Source: Pseudomonadota bacterium | GTDB lineage: Bacteria; Pseudomonadota; Gammaproteobacteria; Xanthomonadales; Xanthomonadaceae | Assembly (NCBI GenBank): GCA_018242365.1 | Contig: JAFECB010000017.1 | Location: 310,001-374,000, forward strand | DNA length: 64,000 bases | Direction: 5' to 3' | Part shown: piece by piece, positions 44,946 to 53,693 of the stretch | How positions within the stretch are numbered: position 1 is the first letter of the stretch | Layout of the letters: each line of letters starts with the position of its first letter | The notes under the pieces: generated by a model | Database searches by the model: none | Told to the model about the DNA's origin: nothing | What the model saw: only the letters and a program-made list of their open reading frames with translations | Made by a program: the position numbers and the translations under genes

Positions 44946-45353
44946 ATGTCGCTGATGGCGTATTACCCGCAGATCAAATGGCTGCACGTGCATGCGGTGA
45001 TGTGCAGCGGCCTGCTGTTCGCGCTGCGTTGCGGTGCCGCCCTGCTCGGTGCGCGCTGGCCGCAGCATGCGATCGCCCGTTACGTCAGCTATCTGATCGA
45101 TACCACCTTGCTGGCGGCCGGCCTCACCCTGTTCACGATCCTGCCCGGCGGGGTGTTCGCCAACGGGTGGCTGACGGTCAAATTGGTGCTGGTCGTCGTC
45201 TACGTCGTGCTCGGTGTGCTGGCGATGCGTCCGAAGCGGACACGCACCACCCGGTTTGTGTTCTATCTCGCGGCGCTGGCCACCTTCGCCTGCATCTACG
45301 GCATCGCCCGCATGCACAACCCACTTGGCTGGTTGCTGCTGTTGCCACGTTGA
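44946..45353 (+). CDS. SirB2 family membrane protein
   Basis: A 135-residue membrane protein with four helices and the SirB2 pattern: YYPQIKWLHVHAVMCSGLLF with two His near the first helix, and GVFANGWLTVKLVLVVVYVV. SirB2 proteins are of unknown function, perhaps haem-related. It starts 19 bp after nnrS and is likely in the same transcript. Confidence 0.85.
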   Translation: MSLMAYYPQIKWLHVHAVMCSGLLFALRCGAALLGARWPQHAIARYVSYLIDTTLLAAGLTLFTILPGGVFANGWLTVKLVLVVVYVVLGVLAMRPKRTRTTRFVFYLAALATFACIYGIARMHNPLGWLLLLPR

Positions 45354-45369
45354 ACACTGGATTCCACCC

Positions 45370-47304
45370 ATGTCCACCGCCCCGCCCTCGCCCAGCTTCA
45401 GCGCGCACACCCTGGACGCCTGCTTCCTCGGCCCATACGCGCAGAACGACACCCTGCTGGAAAAGCTCGTCGTCGAGTTCCTGCGCGACCATGTCTATTG
45501 GCGGCGCAATTTCCATCCCGAAGATCCACTGGCGATCTCCACCTCGGCGGCCCTGCATCCGGACTACCTCGCCTTCGAGGCGAAGATGCGCCGCGAGCTG
45601 CACCTGCTCTCGGCCGCGCTGAAGAAGTCGGTGCCCTTCCACAGCCCGCGCTACATCGGCCACATGGCCTCGGACCTGCTGCTGCCGGGACTGGCCGCGC
45701 AGATCCTGACGCTTCCGTACAACCCGAACAATGTCACCGAGGATGCCGCACCGGTGACGGTCGAATTGGAGGTGAAGGTTGGCCTGCAACTGGCGCGGAT
45801 GCTCGGCTATGTCGATGACCCGATGCACCCGGAGTGTGCCTTCGGCCATCTGACATCGGGCGGCACCGTTGCCAACTACCAGGCCTTGCGGCTGGCGCTG
45901 GCGCAGAAAGCCTTTCCGGTGGCCCTGCGCGCGGCAGGCATCAGCGAGCTTGGGTTACCCGAGGACGACTGGGCTGCATTCAATCTGCATCCACGCGCCG
46001 CGACCGCACTGGTCGCACGTTGGGGCGAGTGGCTGGCGCAGGCCGCACCCGCCGAACGCAAGCGGTGGCAGATGAAGGTGGCGGCTGCACGGATCGAGCA
46101 GCTTGGTCTGGTGGAGTTTTTCGCTGCCCATCCTGCGCTGAAGGTGCCGAAGGTGCTGGCACCGGTGACCGCGCACTACTCGTGGAGCAAGGGCTGCAAA
46201 TTGCTCGGTTTGGGCCGTGCCCAGCTCGGCCAGTTGCCGGAGCGCGGCATGCGCATCGATGTCGATGCGATGGAGGCGATCCTTGCGCAATGCCTGCGCG
46301 AGCGTCAGCCAATCCTGATGGCAGTGGCGGTGCTGGGCACCACCGAATACGGCACCATCGATCCGATCGATGCCGTGGTCGCTGCACGTGAGCGCTTTGC
46401 CCAGCGCGGGCTGGGATTTGCCGTGCATGTCGATGCGGCCTGGGGCGGCTATCTCGCCACCTTGTTCCGCAACGAGGACGGCAGCTTGCGATCACGCGAT
46501 GAGGTCGCGCACGGGTTCGATGCCTTCCCGACTCCCGCGGCACATGCGGCGGTCGCGGCGATTGCCGACACCGATTCGGTGACGGTGGATCCGCACAAGC
46601 TCGGCTATCTGCCCTATGGTGCCGGTGCTTTCATCTGCCGCGATCATCGCGCCACCGTCTTGTTGACCGAAGCCGCCGACTACGTCTTCCACGGCACCGC
46701 TTCATCCGATTACATGACCCGCTATCGCAGCCTCGGCCAGATCATCCCCGAAGGCTCGAAATCGGGTGCTGCTGCCGCTGCGGTCTACGTCAGCCATCAG
46801 GTACTGCCGCTCGACCATGCGCACTTCGGCCTGCTCACAGCGCGCACGATCGAGGCAGCGGAAGCCTTCCGCACCCGCGCGCACCAGTTCGCCGAGGAAA
46901 ACGCCGACGTGGTCGCCGCGCTGGTGCCGTTCGATCCCGACAGCAACCTGGTCTGCCTTGCCCTCAATCCGGCCGGCAATCGCTCGGTGGCGGTCGCCAA
47001 CGCCTTCGTCCGCCGCCTGCACGATGAATTGCGCATCGACCCCGGCCATCCGGTGCAGGACAAGCAATTCTTCGGTTCGGCCACGACGCTGAAGCCGGAA
47101 GCCCTTGGAGATGACGGCATCCAGCGCATCTTCGCAGCGCTGGGCCTCGACGCCGCGACGCTCGATGATGCCGCCGACAGCAAGCTGATGATCCTTCGCC
47201 ACACCCTGATGAATCCGTACCTGATCGACCGGGAAAACGGCATCAGCTATATCGATCTGTATTTCGAGCATCTGGCCAAACGCGTGCGAGCGTTGGCAGG
47301 CTGA
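45370..47304 (+). CDS. Pyridoxal-dependent decarboxylase, group II
   Basis: A 644-residue PLP enzyme of the glutamate/aromatic amino acid decarboxylase fold. HLTSGGTVANYQALRLA binds cofactor, VHVDAAWGGYLATLF holds the PLP-nitrogen Asp, and K410 in VDPHKLGYLPYGAG forms the Schiff base. It is longer than GadB (about 466) because of extra N- and C-terminal segments. The substrate cannot be fixed; glutamate, aspartate, tyrosine and tryptophan-type activities are all possible. ATG 45370 is preferred to an open frame reaching back into sirB2. Confidence 0.86.
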   Translation: MSTAPPSPSFSAHTLDACFLGPYAQNDTLLEKLVVEFLRDHVYWRRNFHPEDPLAISTSAALHPDYLAFEAKMRRELHLLSAALKKSVPFHSPRYIGHMASDLLLPGLAAQILTLPYNPNNVTEDAAPVTVELEVKVGLQLARMLGYVDDPMHPECAFGHLTSGGTVANYQALRLALAQKAFPVALRAAGISELGLPEDDWAAFNLHPRAATALVARWGEWLAQAAPAERKRWQMKVAAARIEQLGLVEFFAAHPALKVPKVLAPVTAHYSWSKGCKLLGLGRAQLGQLPERGMRIDVDAMEAILAQCLRERQPILMAVAVLGTTEYGTIDPIDAVVAARERFAQRGLGFAVHVDAAWGGYLATLFRNEDGSLRSRDEVAHGFDAFPTPAAHAAVAAIADTDSVTVDPHKLGYLPYGAGAFICRDHRATVLLTEAADYVFHGTASSDYMTRYRSLGQIIPEGSKSGAAAAAVYVSHQVLPLDHAHFGLLTARTIEAAEAFRTRAHQFAEENADVVAALVPFDPDSNLVCLALNPAGNRSVAVANAFVRRLHDELRIDPGHPVQDKQFFGSATTLKPEALGDDGIQRIFAALGLDAATLDDAADSKLMILRHTLMNPYLIDRENGISYIDLYFEHLAKRVRALAG

Positions 47305-47509
47305 AAATCACGCGGACCGCCAAGAATTGGGTTGCGCTGAACAGGCCCATCCGAGACCTGTCAGCGCACGGCCATCCATGGACGGCAGACAACGCCAAGT
47401 AAATCAGCGTTGCCCTGGTTTCATTTCTCTCTGAGCGAGCAGGTGTCCGAGGGCGGATGAGGGTTTGGTCGAGTCCGCAGTTCAAACAGCATTCGCATTC
47501 GCATTCGCA

Positions 47510-47543
47510 CCCTCACCCCTCTCCCGAGGAGAGAGGGATTTTC
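47510..47543. repeat. CCCTCTC hairpin repeat between convergent genes
   Basis: ACCCTCACCCCTCTCCCGAG with GAGAGGG (47532-47538) pairing to CCCTCTC (47518-47524), followed by ATTTT. It is the third member of the family at 29165 and 29234 and could terminate transcripts arriving from the decarboxylase gene. The 258-bp spacer (47305-47562) also holds three copies of GCATTC (47489-47508) and no gene that I can see. Confidence 0.65.
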
Positions 47544-47562
47544 CCGACTGCTCCGAGCCGCA

Positions 47563-50500
47563 TCAACGCATTTCTGACCGCCGCTCCGCGCGCAGCTCCA
47601 GCCATTCGTAAATCACGGGCAACAGGATCAAGGTCAGCAAGGTCGAGCTGATCAAGCCACCGACTACCACCGTCGCCAGAGGCCGCTGGGTTTCCGCGCC
47701 AACACCCGAGGACAGCAGCATCGGCAGCAAGCCGAGGATCGCGACGCTGGCCGTCATCAGCACCGGTCGCAGTCGCAATGCCGTGCCCTGCACCACCGCC
47801 TCACGCACCGACAGCCCGTTCTCTCGCAACTGGTTGAGGAATCCCACCAGCACGATGCCGTTGAGCATCGCCACCCCAAACACCGCGATGAAACCGATTG
47901 CCGAGGGCACCGACAGGAACTGGCCGCTGAGAAACAGCGCCAGCACGCCACCGATGATGGCGAACGGCACATTGGCGATGATCAACGCCGCATGACGAAT
48001 GGAATTGAAGGCGGTGTACAGCAGCACGAAGATGAAGAAGATGGTGATCGGCACGATCACCGCCAGCCGGGCCAGGGCGCGTTGCTGGTTTTCGAACGCG
48101 CCACCCCATTCGATCCAGTAACCCGGCGGCAGCCGGACCTGGCGCGCGATCGCCGCATTGGCATCGCGCACGAACCCGTCCACGTCGCGGCCACGCACAT
48201 CCATCTGGATCACCGCGTGGCGCTGCAACTGCTCGCGGCGCACGAACGAATAGCCTTCAGCGACGCTGACATCGGCCACCTCGGACAGCGCCACGATGGC
48301 ACCACTCGCCGTCCGCAGCGGAATCCGCCGCAACGCCTCGACCGAACTGCGCGATGTCGCATCCAATCGCACCGCGATGTCGTAGCGCTTGACGCCCTCC
48401 AGCAACACGCTGACCGGTTCGCCGCCGAGGCCGTTGCGGACGATCGTCAGCACCTCCTGCGCGTTCATGCCATGCCGCGCCAGCGCCGCGCGATCCACCG
48501 CGATGCGGATCTGCGGCTTGCCGACATTGGCTTCCAGCGACAGGTCGGCCACACCCGGCACGGTCCCGAGCACGGACTTGAGCTGGCCGCTGAGCCGATC
48601 CAGCATCTGCAGGTCCTGTCCGTAGAGCTTGAGCGCCAGCGTGGCACGCACGCCGGAGATCAACTCCTCCACCCGCATCTGGATCGGCTGGGTGTAGCCG
48701 GTCACCACGTTCGGCACCACCTGCTCCAGCGTCTCCTGCATCGCATCTTCCAATTGCTTGATGCTGCGTCCGGTGGTCCAGCTGTCCTGCGGCTTGAGCG
48801 CGGTGTAGATCTCCATGTAATTCACGTCGGCAGTCTCACCCTGCTCGGCACGACCGATCATCGCCACCGTGGTCTCCACCTCGGGGAATTTCCTGAACGC
48901 CGCGGCAATGGCATTGCTGGTGCGGATCGACTCGTCGAGCGAGGTCGAAGGAATCCCGGTCACCCGCCACATGATCGAGCCTTCCTGCATCTGTGGCATG
49001 AACTCCTTGCCGAGGAACGGGAAGATCGCAAGGCTCGCCACCAGCGCCAGCAGGGCGCAGGTCACCACCGCGCGTTTGCGCTGCAACGCCCATGCCAGCA
49101 GCGGTCGGTAACCACGCTTGATCCGCGCCAGCAGCCAGGTGTCGCGCTCGTCCCCGGGCTTGAGGATCATCGACGCCAATACCGGGATCAGGGTCAGGCT
49201 GAGCAGCAGCGAGCCGGCCATTGCGAACGCGATGTTGAAGGCCATCGGCTTGAACATCTTGCCTTCCAGACCCTCGAGCGCGAACAGCGGCAGGAACACC
49301 ACGATGATGATCAGGATCGCAAACGTGATCGGATTGGCGACCTCACGCGCTGCCGCCAGCACCGCGGCGGAGCGGTTGACCTCGTGGCCATGGCGTCGGC
49401 GCTCGGCCAGGATGCGGTAGGCGTTCTCCACCATCACCACCGCGCCGTCGATCATCATGCCGATGCCGATCGCCAGCCCCGCCAGCGACATCAAATTGGC
49501 CGACAGCCCGAACTGGCGCATGCCGATGAAGGCGATCAGCATGGCCAACGGCAGGGTCACGATCACCACGATGGCCGAGCGCACTTCGCCGAGGAACAGG
49601 AACAACACGAGCAGGACCAGCAGCGAACCTTCGACCAGCGCGCGCACGGCGGTGCCAACCGCCTTGTCCACAAGGTCCGTGCGATCGTAGATCGGCTTGA
49701 GCACGAGTGTGTCCGGCAAGGCCGCGCGCACCGTGTCGAGCTTGCCCTTCACCGCGGCAACCACATCCCGCGCATTCTCGCCGATCCGTGCCAGCGCCAT
49801 GCCCAGCACCACTTCCTCGCCATCGCGGGTGACTGCGCCGAAACGCGGCGCCGGTGCCTGCACTACCGTGGCCACGTCGCGGATATGCACCGGCACGCCA
49901 TCTTCAGCCTTGAGCACGATCGCACCGATGTCATCGGCGGACTGCAGCAGGCCCAGCCCGCGAACGAGGAATTGCTCGCGACCGATGTCCATGACATTGC
50001 CGCCGACCTGGCCGTTGTTTGCCGGAATGGCATTGATCACGTCGCCGAAGCCCAGGCCGCGTGCGTACAGGCGCTGCGGATCGATGTTGACCTGGAATTC
50101 GCGCTCGCCGCCGCCCCACGAAGTCACATCGTCCACACCGGGCGCGGTGCGCAGGACCAGCCGCACCGTCCATTCCTGCCAGGTGCGCAGGTCCATGTCG
50201 GAGACCTGCTCCTTGCCCACGCCGGGCGCGCGCTCGACCGTGTACCAGTACACCTGCCCGAGGCCGGAGGTGTTGGGGCCCATGCCCGGCTTGCCATAGC
50301 CTTCCGGCAAACGGTCGCCGATTTCCTGCAGGCGCTCGTTGACCAGCTGCCGGGCAAAATAGATGTCCATGTCGTCCTCGAAATAGACGGCGACATAGGA
50401 CAGCCCGAACAGGCTGACCGAGCGGATCTCCTGCACCTTCGGCAGGCCCGCCAGCGCGGATTCGACCGGCGTCGTCAGCAGCAATTCCACGTCTTCGGCA

Positions 50501-50670
50501 GCGAGGCCGGGCGACTCGGTATAGACGTTGACCTGGGTCGGCGTCACATCCGGGAAGGCATCCACCGGCACGCTGCGCACCGCCATCACGCCGAGGAAGG
50601 CGATGGCGGCAAACGCGATCAACACCAGGTAGCGATAGCGCAACGAAAGTTCAACCAGACGATTCAGCAT
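47563..50670 (-). CDS. Heavy-metal RND efflux pump, inner-membrane subunit (CzcA/CusA family)
   Basis: A 1035-residue proton-driven pump of the tripartite RND type. Twelve membrane helices and two large periplasmic loops are evident; VPVDAFPDVTPTQVNVYTE near the N-terminus and IDGAVVMVENAYRI in helix 4, with the Asp and Glu of the proton path, identify the heavy-metal branch. Metal specificity (Co/Zn/Cd or Cu/Ag) cannot be settled by eye. It is the last gene of a minus-strand operon with the adaptor and outer-membrane subunits. Confidence 0.93.
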   Translation of the reverse strand: MLNRLVELSLRYRYLVLIAFAAIAFLGVMAVRSVPVDAFPDVTPTQVNVYTESPGLAAEDVELLLTTPVESALAGLPKVQEIRSVSLFGLSYVAVYFEDDMDIYFARQLVNERLQEIGDRLPEGYGKPGMGPNTSGLGQVYWYTVERAPGVGKEQVSDMDLRTWQEWTVRLVLRTAPGVDDVTSWGGGEREFQVNIDPQRLYARGLGFGDVINAIPANNGQVGGNVMDIGREQFLVRGLGLLQSADDIGAIVLKAEDGVPVHIRDVATVVQAPAPRFGAVTRDGEEVVLGMALARIGENARDVVAAVKGKLDTVRAALPDTLVLKPIYDRTDLVDKAVGTAVRALVEGSLLVLLVLFLFLGEVRSAIVVIVTLPLAMLIAFIGMRQFGLSANLMSLAGLAIGIGMMIDGAVVMVENAYRILAERRRHGHEVNRSAAVLAAAREVANPITFAILIIIVVFLPLFALEGLEGKMFKPMAFNIAFAMAGSLLLSLTLIPVLASMILKPGDERDTWLLARIKRGYRPLLAWALQRKRAVVTCALLALVASLAIFPFLGKEFMPQMQEGSIMWRVTGIPSTSLDESIRTSNAIAAAFRKFPEVETTVAMIGRAEQGETADVNYMEIYTALKPQDSWTTGRSIKQLEDAMQETLEQVVPNVVTGYTQPIQMRVEELISGVRATLALKLYGQDLQMLDRLSGQLKSVLGTVPGVADLSLEANVGKPQIRIAVDRAALARHGMNAQEVLTIVRNGLGGEPVSVLLEGVKRYDIAVRLDATSRSSVEALRRIPLRTASGAIVALSEVADVSVAEGYSFVRREQLQRHAVIQMDVRGRDVDGFVRDANAAIARQVRLPPGYWIEWGGAFENQQRALARLAVIVPITIFFIFVLLYTAFNSIRHAALIIANVPFAIIGGVLALFLSGQFLSVPSAIGFIAVFGVAMLNGIVLVGFLNQLRENGLSVREAVVQGTALRLRPVLMTASVAILGLLPMLLSSGVGAETQRPLATVVVGGLISSTLLTLILLPVIYEWLELRAERRSEMR

Positions 50671-50697
50671 CGTGGTGCTCCCTCGCCGCTGCAGGGA

Positions 50698-51852
50698 TCA
50701 GTGCCCATGACCTTCTCCCAACTGCGCCTTGAGCAGCTGCGCCTTGAGCGTGAAGGCCCCTTCGACCACCACCGTGTCGCCGGCCTTCAGGCCTTCCGCG
50801 ATCACCGTGCGCTCGCCGATCACGGCCCCCGTCCGCACCGGCACCGGCACCAGCCCGCCTTGCGCATCACGGCGAAACACCACGCTGTCGCCTTCCAGTT
50901 GCACCAGCGCCGCAGTCGGTACCGTCAGCACTGAATCGGATGTAGCCGTGTCGCCCGCAGCATCGAGATAGACATCGACGAAATCGCCGCCATGCAAGAG
51001 GTCATCGTGGTTGGCGACCTCGATCCGGACCACGGTGCTGCGGGTGGTTTCCGAGGTGCGGTGCGCGGCGCGCAACACGGTGCCGGGCAGGCGATGGCCC
51101 GCGGCGACCACGACGGCGGGGCTGCCCGCCTCGATGCGCGCCACCTCACCTGTCGGCAACTTGGCATCCACCCATACCGTCGACTCTTCCACCAGCCGGA
51201 ACAATGCTCTCCCCGGCTCGATCCGTTCACCGACGACGAAGGCGTCTTCGGTGATTCGCCCCGCATGCGGCGCGGTCAGCGTGAATTGACCATCGACACT
51301 GCCGTTGGCGGTGCCAGGCAGCCCGTAAGCCTGCGCACGGGCGCGAGCGCGATCGACCGCAATCCTGGCCTCGCTGATCCGACGTCCGGCCACGGCCTCC
51401 GGCCCCAGTGCGGACACGCGTCGCCATTCCTGCTCGGCACTGCGCAACTCGGCCTGCGCATCCGAGACTTCGACGCTGGCCAAGGTCGCAAGCGGCGCCC
51501 CCGCGCGCACTTCGTCACCGAGCTTGGCATGGCGACGCACCACCAGCGCCGGCACCCGTGGCGTGATCAGGGTGGTGCCGTAGGCGTTGTCCACCACTTC
51601 GCCCGGTGCACGCAGTTGTTCCTCCACTTGCGCCCGTTGCAGCACGGCCAATCGGATACCGGCCGCCTGCATGGCGGCCGCATCCATCCGCAGCCCACGC
51701 GTCGGTGATTCGGATGCGACGTGTGCAGCACTTCCACCATCGTCGTCATGCGCGGCGTCTGCCGGCGTGGACGGTTGTCCGCAGGCGGCTAGCAACAGCA
51801 GCATGCAGGCGAACGAACGCCTGCAAATCACACGCATCGCGATGGCAGTCAT
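50698..51852 (-). CDS. Efflux periplasmic adaptor (CzcB/CusB-like lipoprotein)
   Basis: A 384-residue membrane fusion protein that links the RND pump to the outer-membrane channel. It has a lipoprotein signal (LLLLAACGQ), a His/Asp stretch (AAHDDDGGSAAH), barrel-sandwich and hairpin parts (PRVPALVVRRHAKLGDEVRA, then a short alpha hairpin), and a C-terminal domain with TVVVEGAFTLKAQLL. It ends in GEGHGH, a possible metal-binding tail. ATG 51852 overlaps the stop of the channel gene (ATGA); a second ATG lies 5 codons on. Confidence 0.9.
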   Translation of the reverse strand: MTAIAMRVICRRSFACMLLLLAACGQPSTPADAAHDDDGGSAAHVASESPTRGLRMDAAAMQAAGIRLAVLQRAQVEEQLRAPGEVVDNAYGTTLITPRVPALVVRRHAKLGDEVRAGAPLATLASVEVSDAQAELRSAEQEWRRVSALGPEAVAGRRISEARIAVDRARARAQAYGLPGTANGSVDGQFTLTAPHAGRITEDAFVVGERIEPGRALFRLVEESTVWVDAKLPTGEVARIEAGSPAVVVAAGHRLPGTVLRAAHRTSETTRSTVVRIEVANHDDLLHGGDFVDVYLDAAGDTATSDSVLTVPTAALVQLEGDSVVFRRDAQGGLVPVPVRTGAVIGERTVIAEGLKAGDTVVVEGAFTLKAQLLKAQLGEGHGH

Positions 51853-53135
51853 GGCAAATCCTCCAGGCCGACCCAGCGTTCGAGCTGGCCTGCAGCGGCC
51901 AGATAGTCGATGTAGTTGCGCCACAGCCGTGATTCGAGGTCGATGCCGGCCATCGCGGTATCCAGGGTCTGGTCGAGTTGCAGCAGGTAGTCGCTGGTCG
52001 AGAGTTCACCTTCGCGCCACAAACGCTCCAGCAGGCCTGTGCGGCGCTCGACATCGGTGCCACGGCTTGCACGCCAGCGTTCCCACGCCTGCCGAGTGGC
52101 GGCATAGCCCGCGACTGCGCGCCGGCTGTCGGCGATCAAGGCTGTACGCGAGCGCTCGGCTTCGGCCGAAGCCGCGGCGGCATCGGCGCGCGCCGCCACC
52201 ACCTCGGCGCGGTAACCGTTGCGCACGAACAGCGGCACGCTCAGCGACATGCCAATGACGTTGTCACTGAGCCCGTTGTCATACCGCACGCGCCCACCAC
52301 GCAGGCCCAGCACGGGATCCGGAGTTCGGTTGCGCTGCGCCACCGCGATCTCGCGCTCGGCCGCATGCGCCTTGGCCTCGGCGATTCGCCACTCGGGCAG
52401 GCGCTGCAGCGTGGCGGCGTCGATTTCCCCTGGTGCGGGCGGCGTCCCCTCCGGCAGCGACAGGCTTGGCAACTGTCCGGATTCCCCGCCAGCAGTCCGG
52501 AATCGCGCTTCGGCCTCGGCACGCTCCGCGATCCATCCCGATTGCCGGGCTTGCACCTCGTCCCGCGCCAGCAAGGCAAGGTCGCGATCAAGGCCGGAAA
52601 TATCTTCGGCGGCGAACTGCCGCTCGGCCAAGGTTGCTGCACGCTCCACCAAGCCGAGGCGTCGCTCCCCGAGTTGCTGGCGCAGGTCTGCCGCACGCAG
52701 ATCGATCCAGCCCGCGAGCCATTCACGCACGAACCCGGATCTGCGCTGCCGCGCCTCGGCTTCGGCTTGTGACAGCACGGCAGCGGCGGCGGCCTGCCGC
52801 GCGCGGCGCTTGCCGCCAAGATCCAGTGCCAGTGCCAGCCCGATCGTGGCGGTCGTGTCGGGCCCCTCGTCTTCGCGCTCGACCACCAGTTCCGGGTTGT
52901 GGATCGGGCTCCCGGCAGCCTCCAGACGCGCCCGCGCCGCCGCCAACTGCGCTTCGGCCATCCTCTGATCGGGATGCTGACGCCACGCCATGTGCACGGC
53001 GTTTCGGATCGAGACCGGGGCTATTTCGCCAGGACGTGGTTCGGTTGCGTGAACGCTGCTCACGACGGCAGCGGTGGTGCACATTGCCAGGAAAATCCGC
53101 ACGACGGTTGGTCGCGCAGGCATCAAGCACAGCAT
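51849..53135 (-). CDS. TolC-family outer-membrane efflux channel (CzcC/CusC-like)
   Basis: A 428-residue outer-membrane factor: signal peptide (about residues 10-33), then two repeats of long amphipathic helices rich in Ala, Arg and Glu (AEAQLAAARARLEAAGSP, AAARADAAAASAEAERSR) with the usual NPELVVERE and PVLGLRGG strands. First of the three pump genes. GAGGA 7 bases upstream supports ATG 53135. A small Cys/His-rich gene precedes it by 63 bp. Confidence 0.9.
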   Translation of the reverse strand: MLCLMPARPTVVRIFLAMCTTAAVVSSVHATEPRPGEIAPVSIRNAVHMAWRQHPDQRMAEAQLAAARARLEAAGSPIHNPELVVEREDEGPDTTATIGLALALDLGGKRRARQAAAAAVLSQAEAEARQRRSGFVREWLAGWIDLRAADLRQQLGERRLGLVERAATLAERQFAAEDISGLDRDLALLARDEVQARQSGWIAERAEAEARFRTAGGESGQLPSLSLPEGTPPAPGEIDAATLQRLPEWRIAEAKAHAAEREIAVAQRNRTPDPVLGLRGGRVRYDNGLSDNVIGMSLSVPLFVRNGYRAEVVAARADAAAASAEAERSRTALIADSRRAVAGYAATRQAWERWRASRGTDVERRTGLLERLWREGELSTSDYLLQLDQTLDTAMAGIDLESRLWRNYIDYLAAAGQLERWVGLEDLP

Positions 53136-53198
53136 GGGTAGATCCTCTGATTCAGCGTCGACGGCGATGCAGGGCATCGCAAGGAAGTCGGACGTGGA

Positions 53199-53573
53199 TC
53201 AGGCGATGGGCGGCCTCAATTCGAAGCGCACCGGCGCATTCGCGGGCGAGATCGGATCGAGCACACCCAATCGCTGGGCGCGCGGACAAATCGAGGCGCG
53301 AACTTCCGCGGGCAGGCTGGCCACATGGTGGCTGGCGGCATGGGCACAGCCGCCTGCGTCATTCGCGGACGCAGGTTCATCGCCAGCATGGTCGGCATCC
53401 GCCAATGCCGCATGTACGGGCATCGCGCTACCCAACCCGCCTTCGGCCAGATCATGCTTCACGCATGCCGCTGCGGTGCCAATCTTCAACGCAAACACCA
53501 GCAACACCAGAACCGCCAGTCGCGCGGAACCGCGCAGGCGAGCGAGCAAGGTCGGGCGGGATGCGGAATACAT
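53199..53573 (-). CDS. Small exported Cys/His-rich protein of the efflux operon
   Basis: A 124-residue protein with a basic N-terminus, a hydrophobic helix (LAVLVLLVFALKIGTAAA) ending in a signal-peptidase site or membrane anchor, and a short mature part with CVKH, HAALADADHAGDE, GGCAHAASHH. It leads the efflux operon. Proteins at this position in related operons (CopL-like) are His/Cys-rich and affect metal induction, but I cannot assign this one to a family with certainty. Metal binding is inference. Confidence 0.7.
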   Translation of the reverse strand: MYSASRPTLLARLRGSARLAVLVLLVFALKIGTAAACVKHDLAEGGLGSAMPVHAALADADHAGDEPASANDAGGCAHAASHHVASLPAEVRASICPRAQRLGVLDPISPANAPVRFELRPPIA

Positions 53574-53693
53574 GCCCGTCCATGATACGTGGGCGCACCG
53601 TGTTACAACATCACAGCGTGCGCCACGGCCCGATCATCCCTGCCCGCATCCGAACCGCTTGAGCCTGACGGCACGACCGGCAATCATGGGCAC

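Noticed and set aside
47489..47508. Three GCATTC units, a possible microsatellite or phase-variation tract
   Set aside because: Only three units and outside any gene or clear promoter, so variation by slippage is unlikely.
47992..50934. A 980-codon open frame on the plus strand, opposite the RND pump gene
   Set aside because: It is rich in Arg, His and Gln with no domain or hydrophobic pattern, and mirrors the codon bias of the pump gene below it. Such long antisense frames are common in GC-rich DNA.
53592..53624. GGCGCAC/GTGCGCC inverted repeat as a metal-regulator operator
   Set aside because: Only 7 bp with a 19-base spacer in GC-rich DNA; it does not fit the CueR/MerR or CopR patterns and may be chance.
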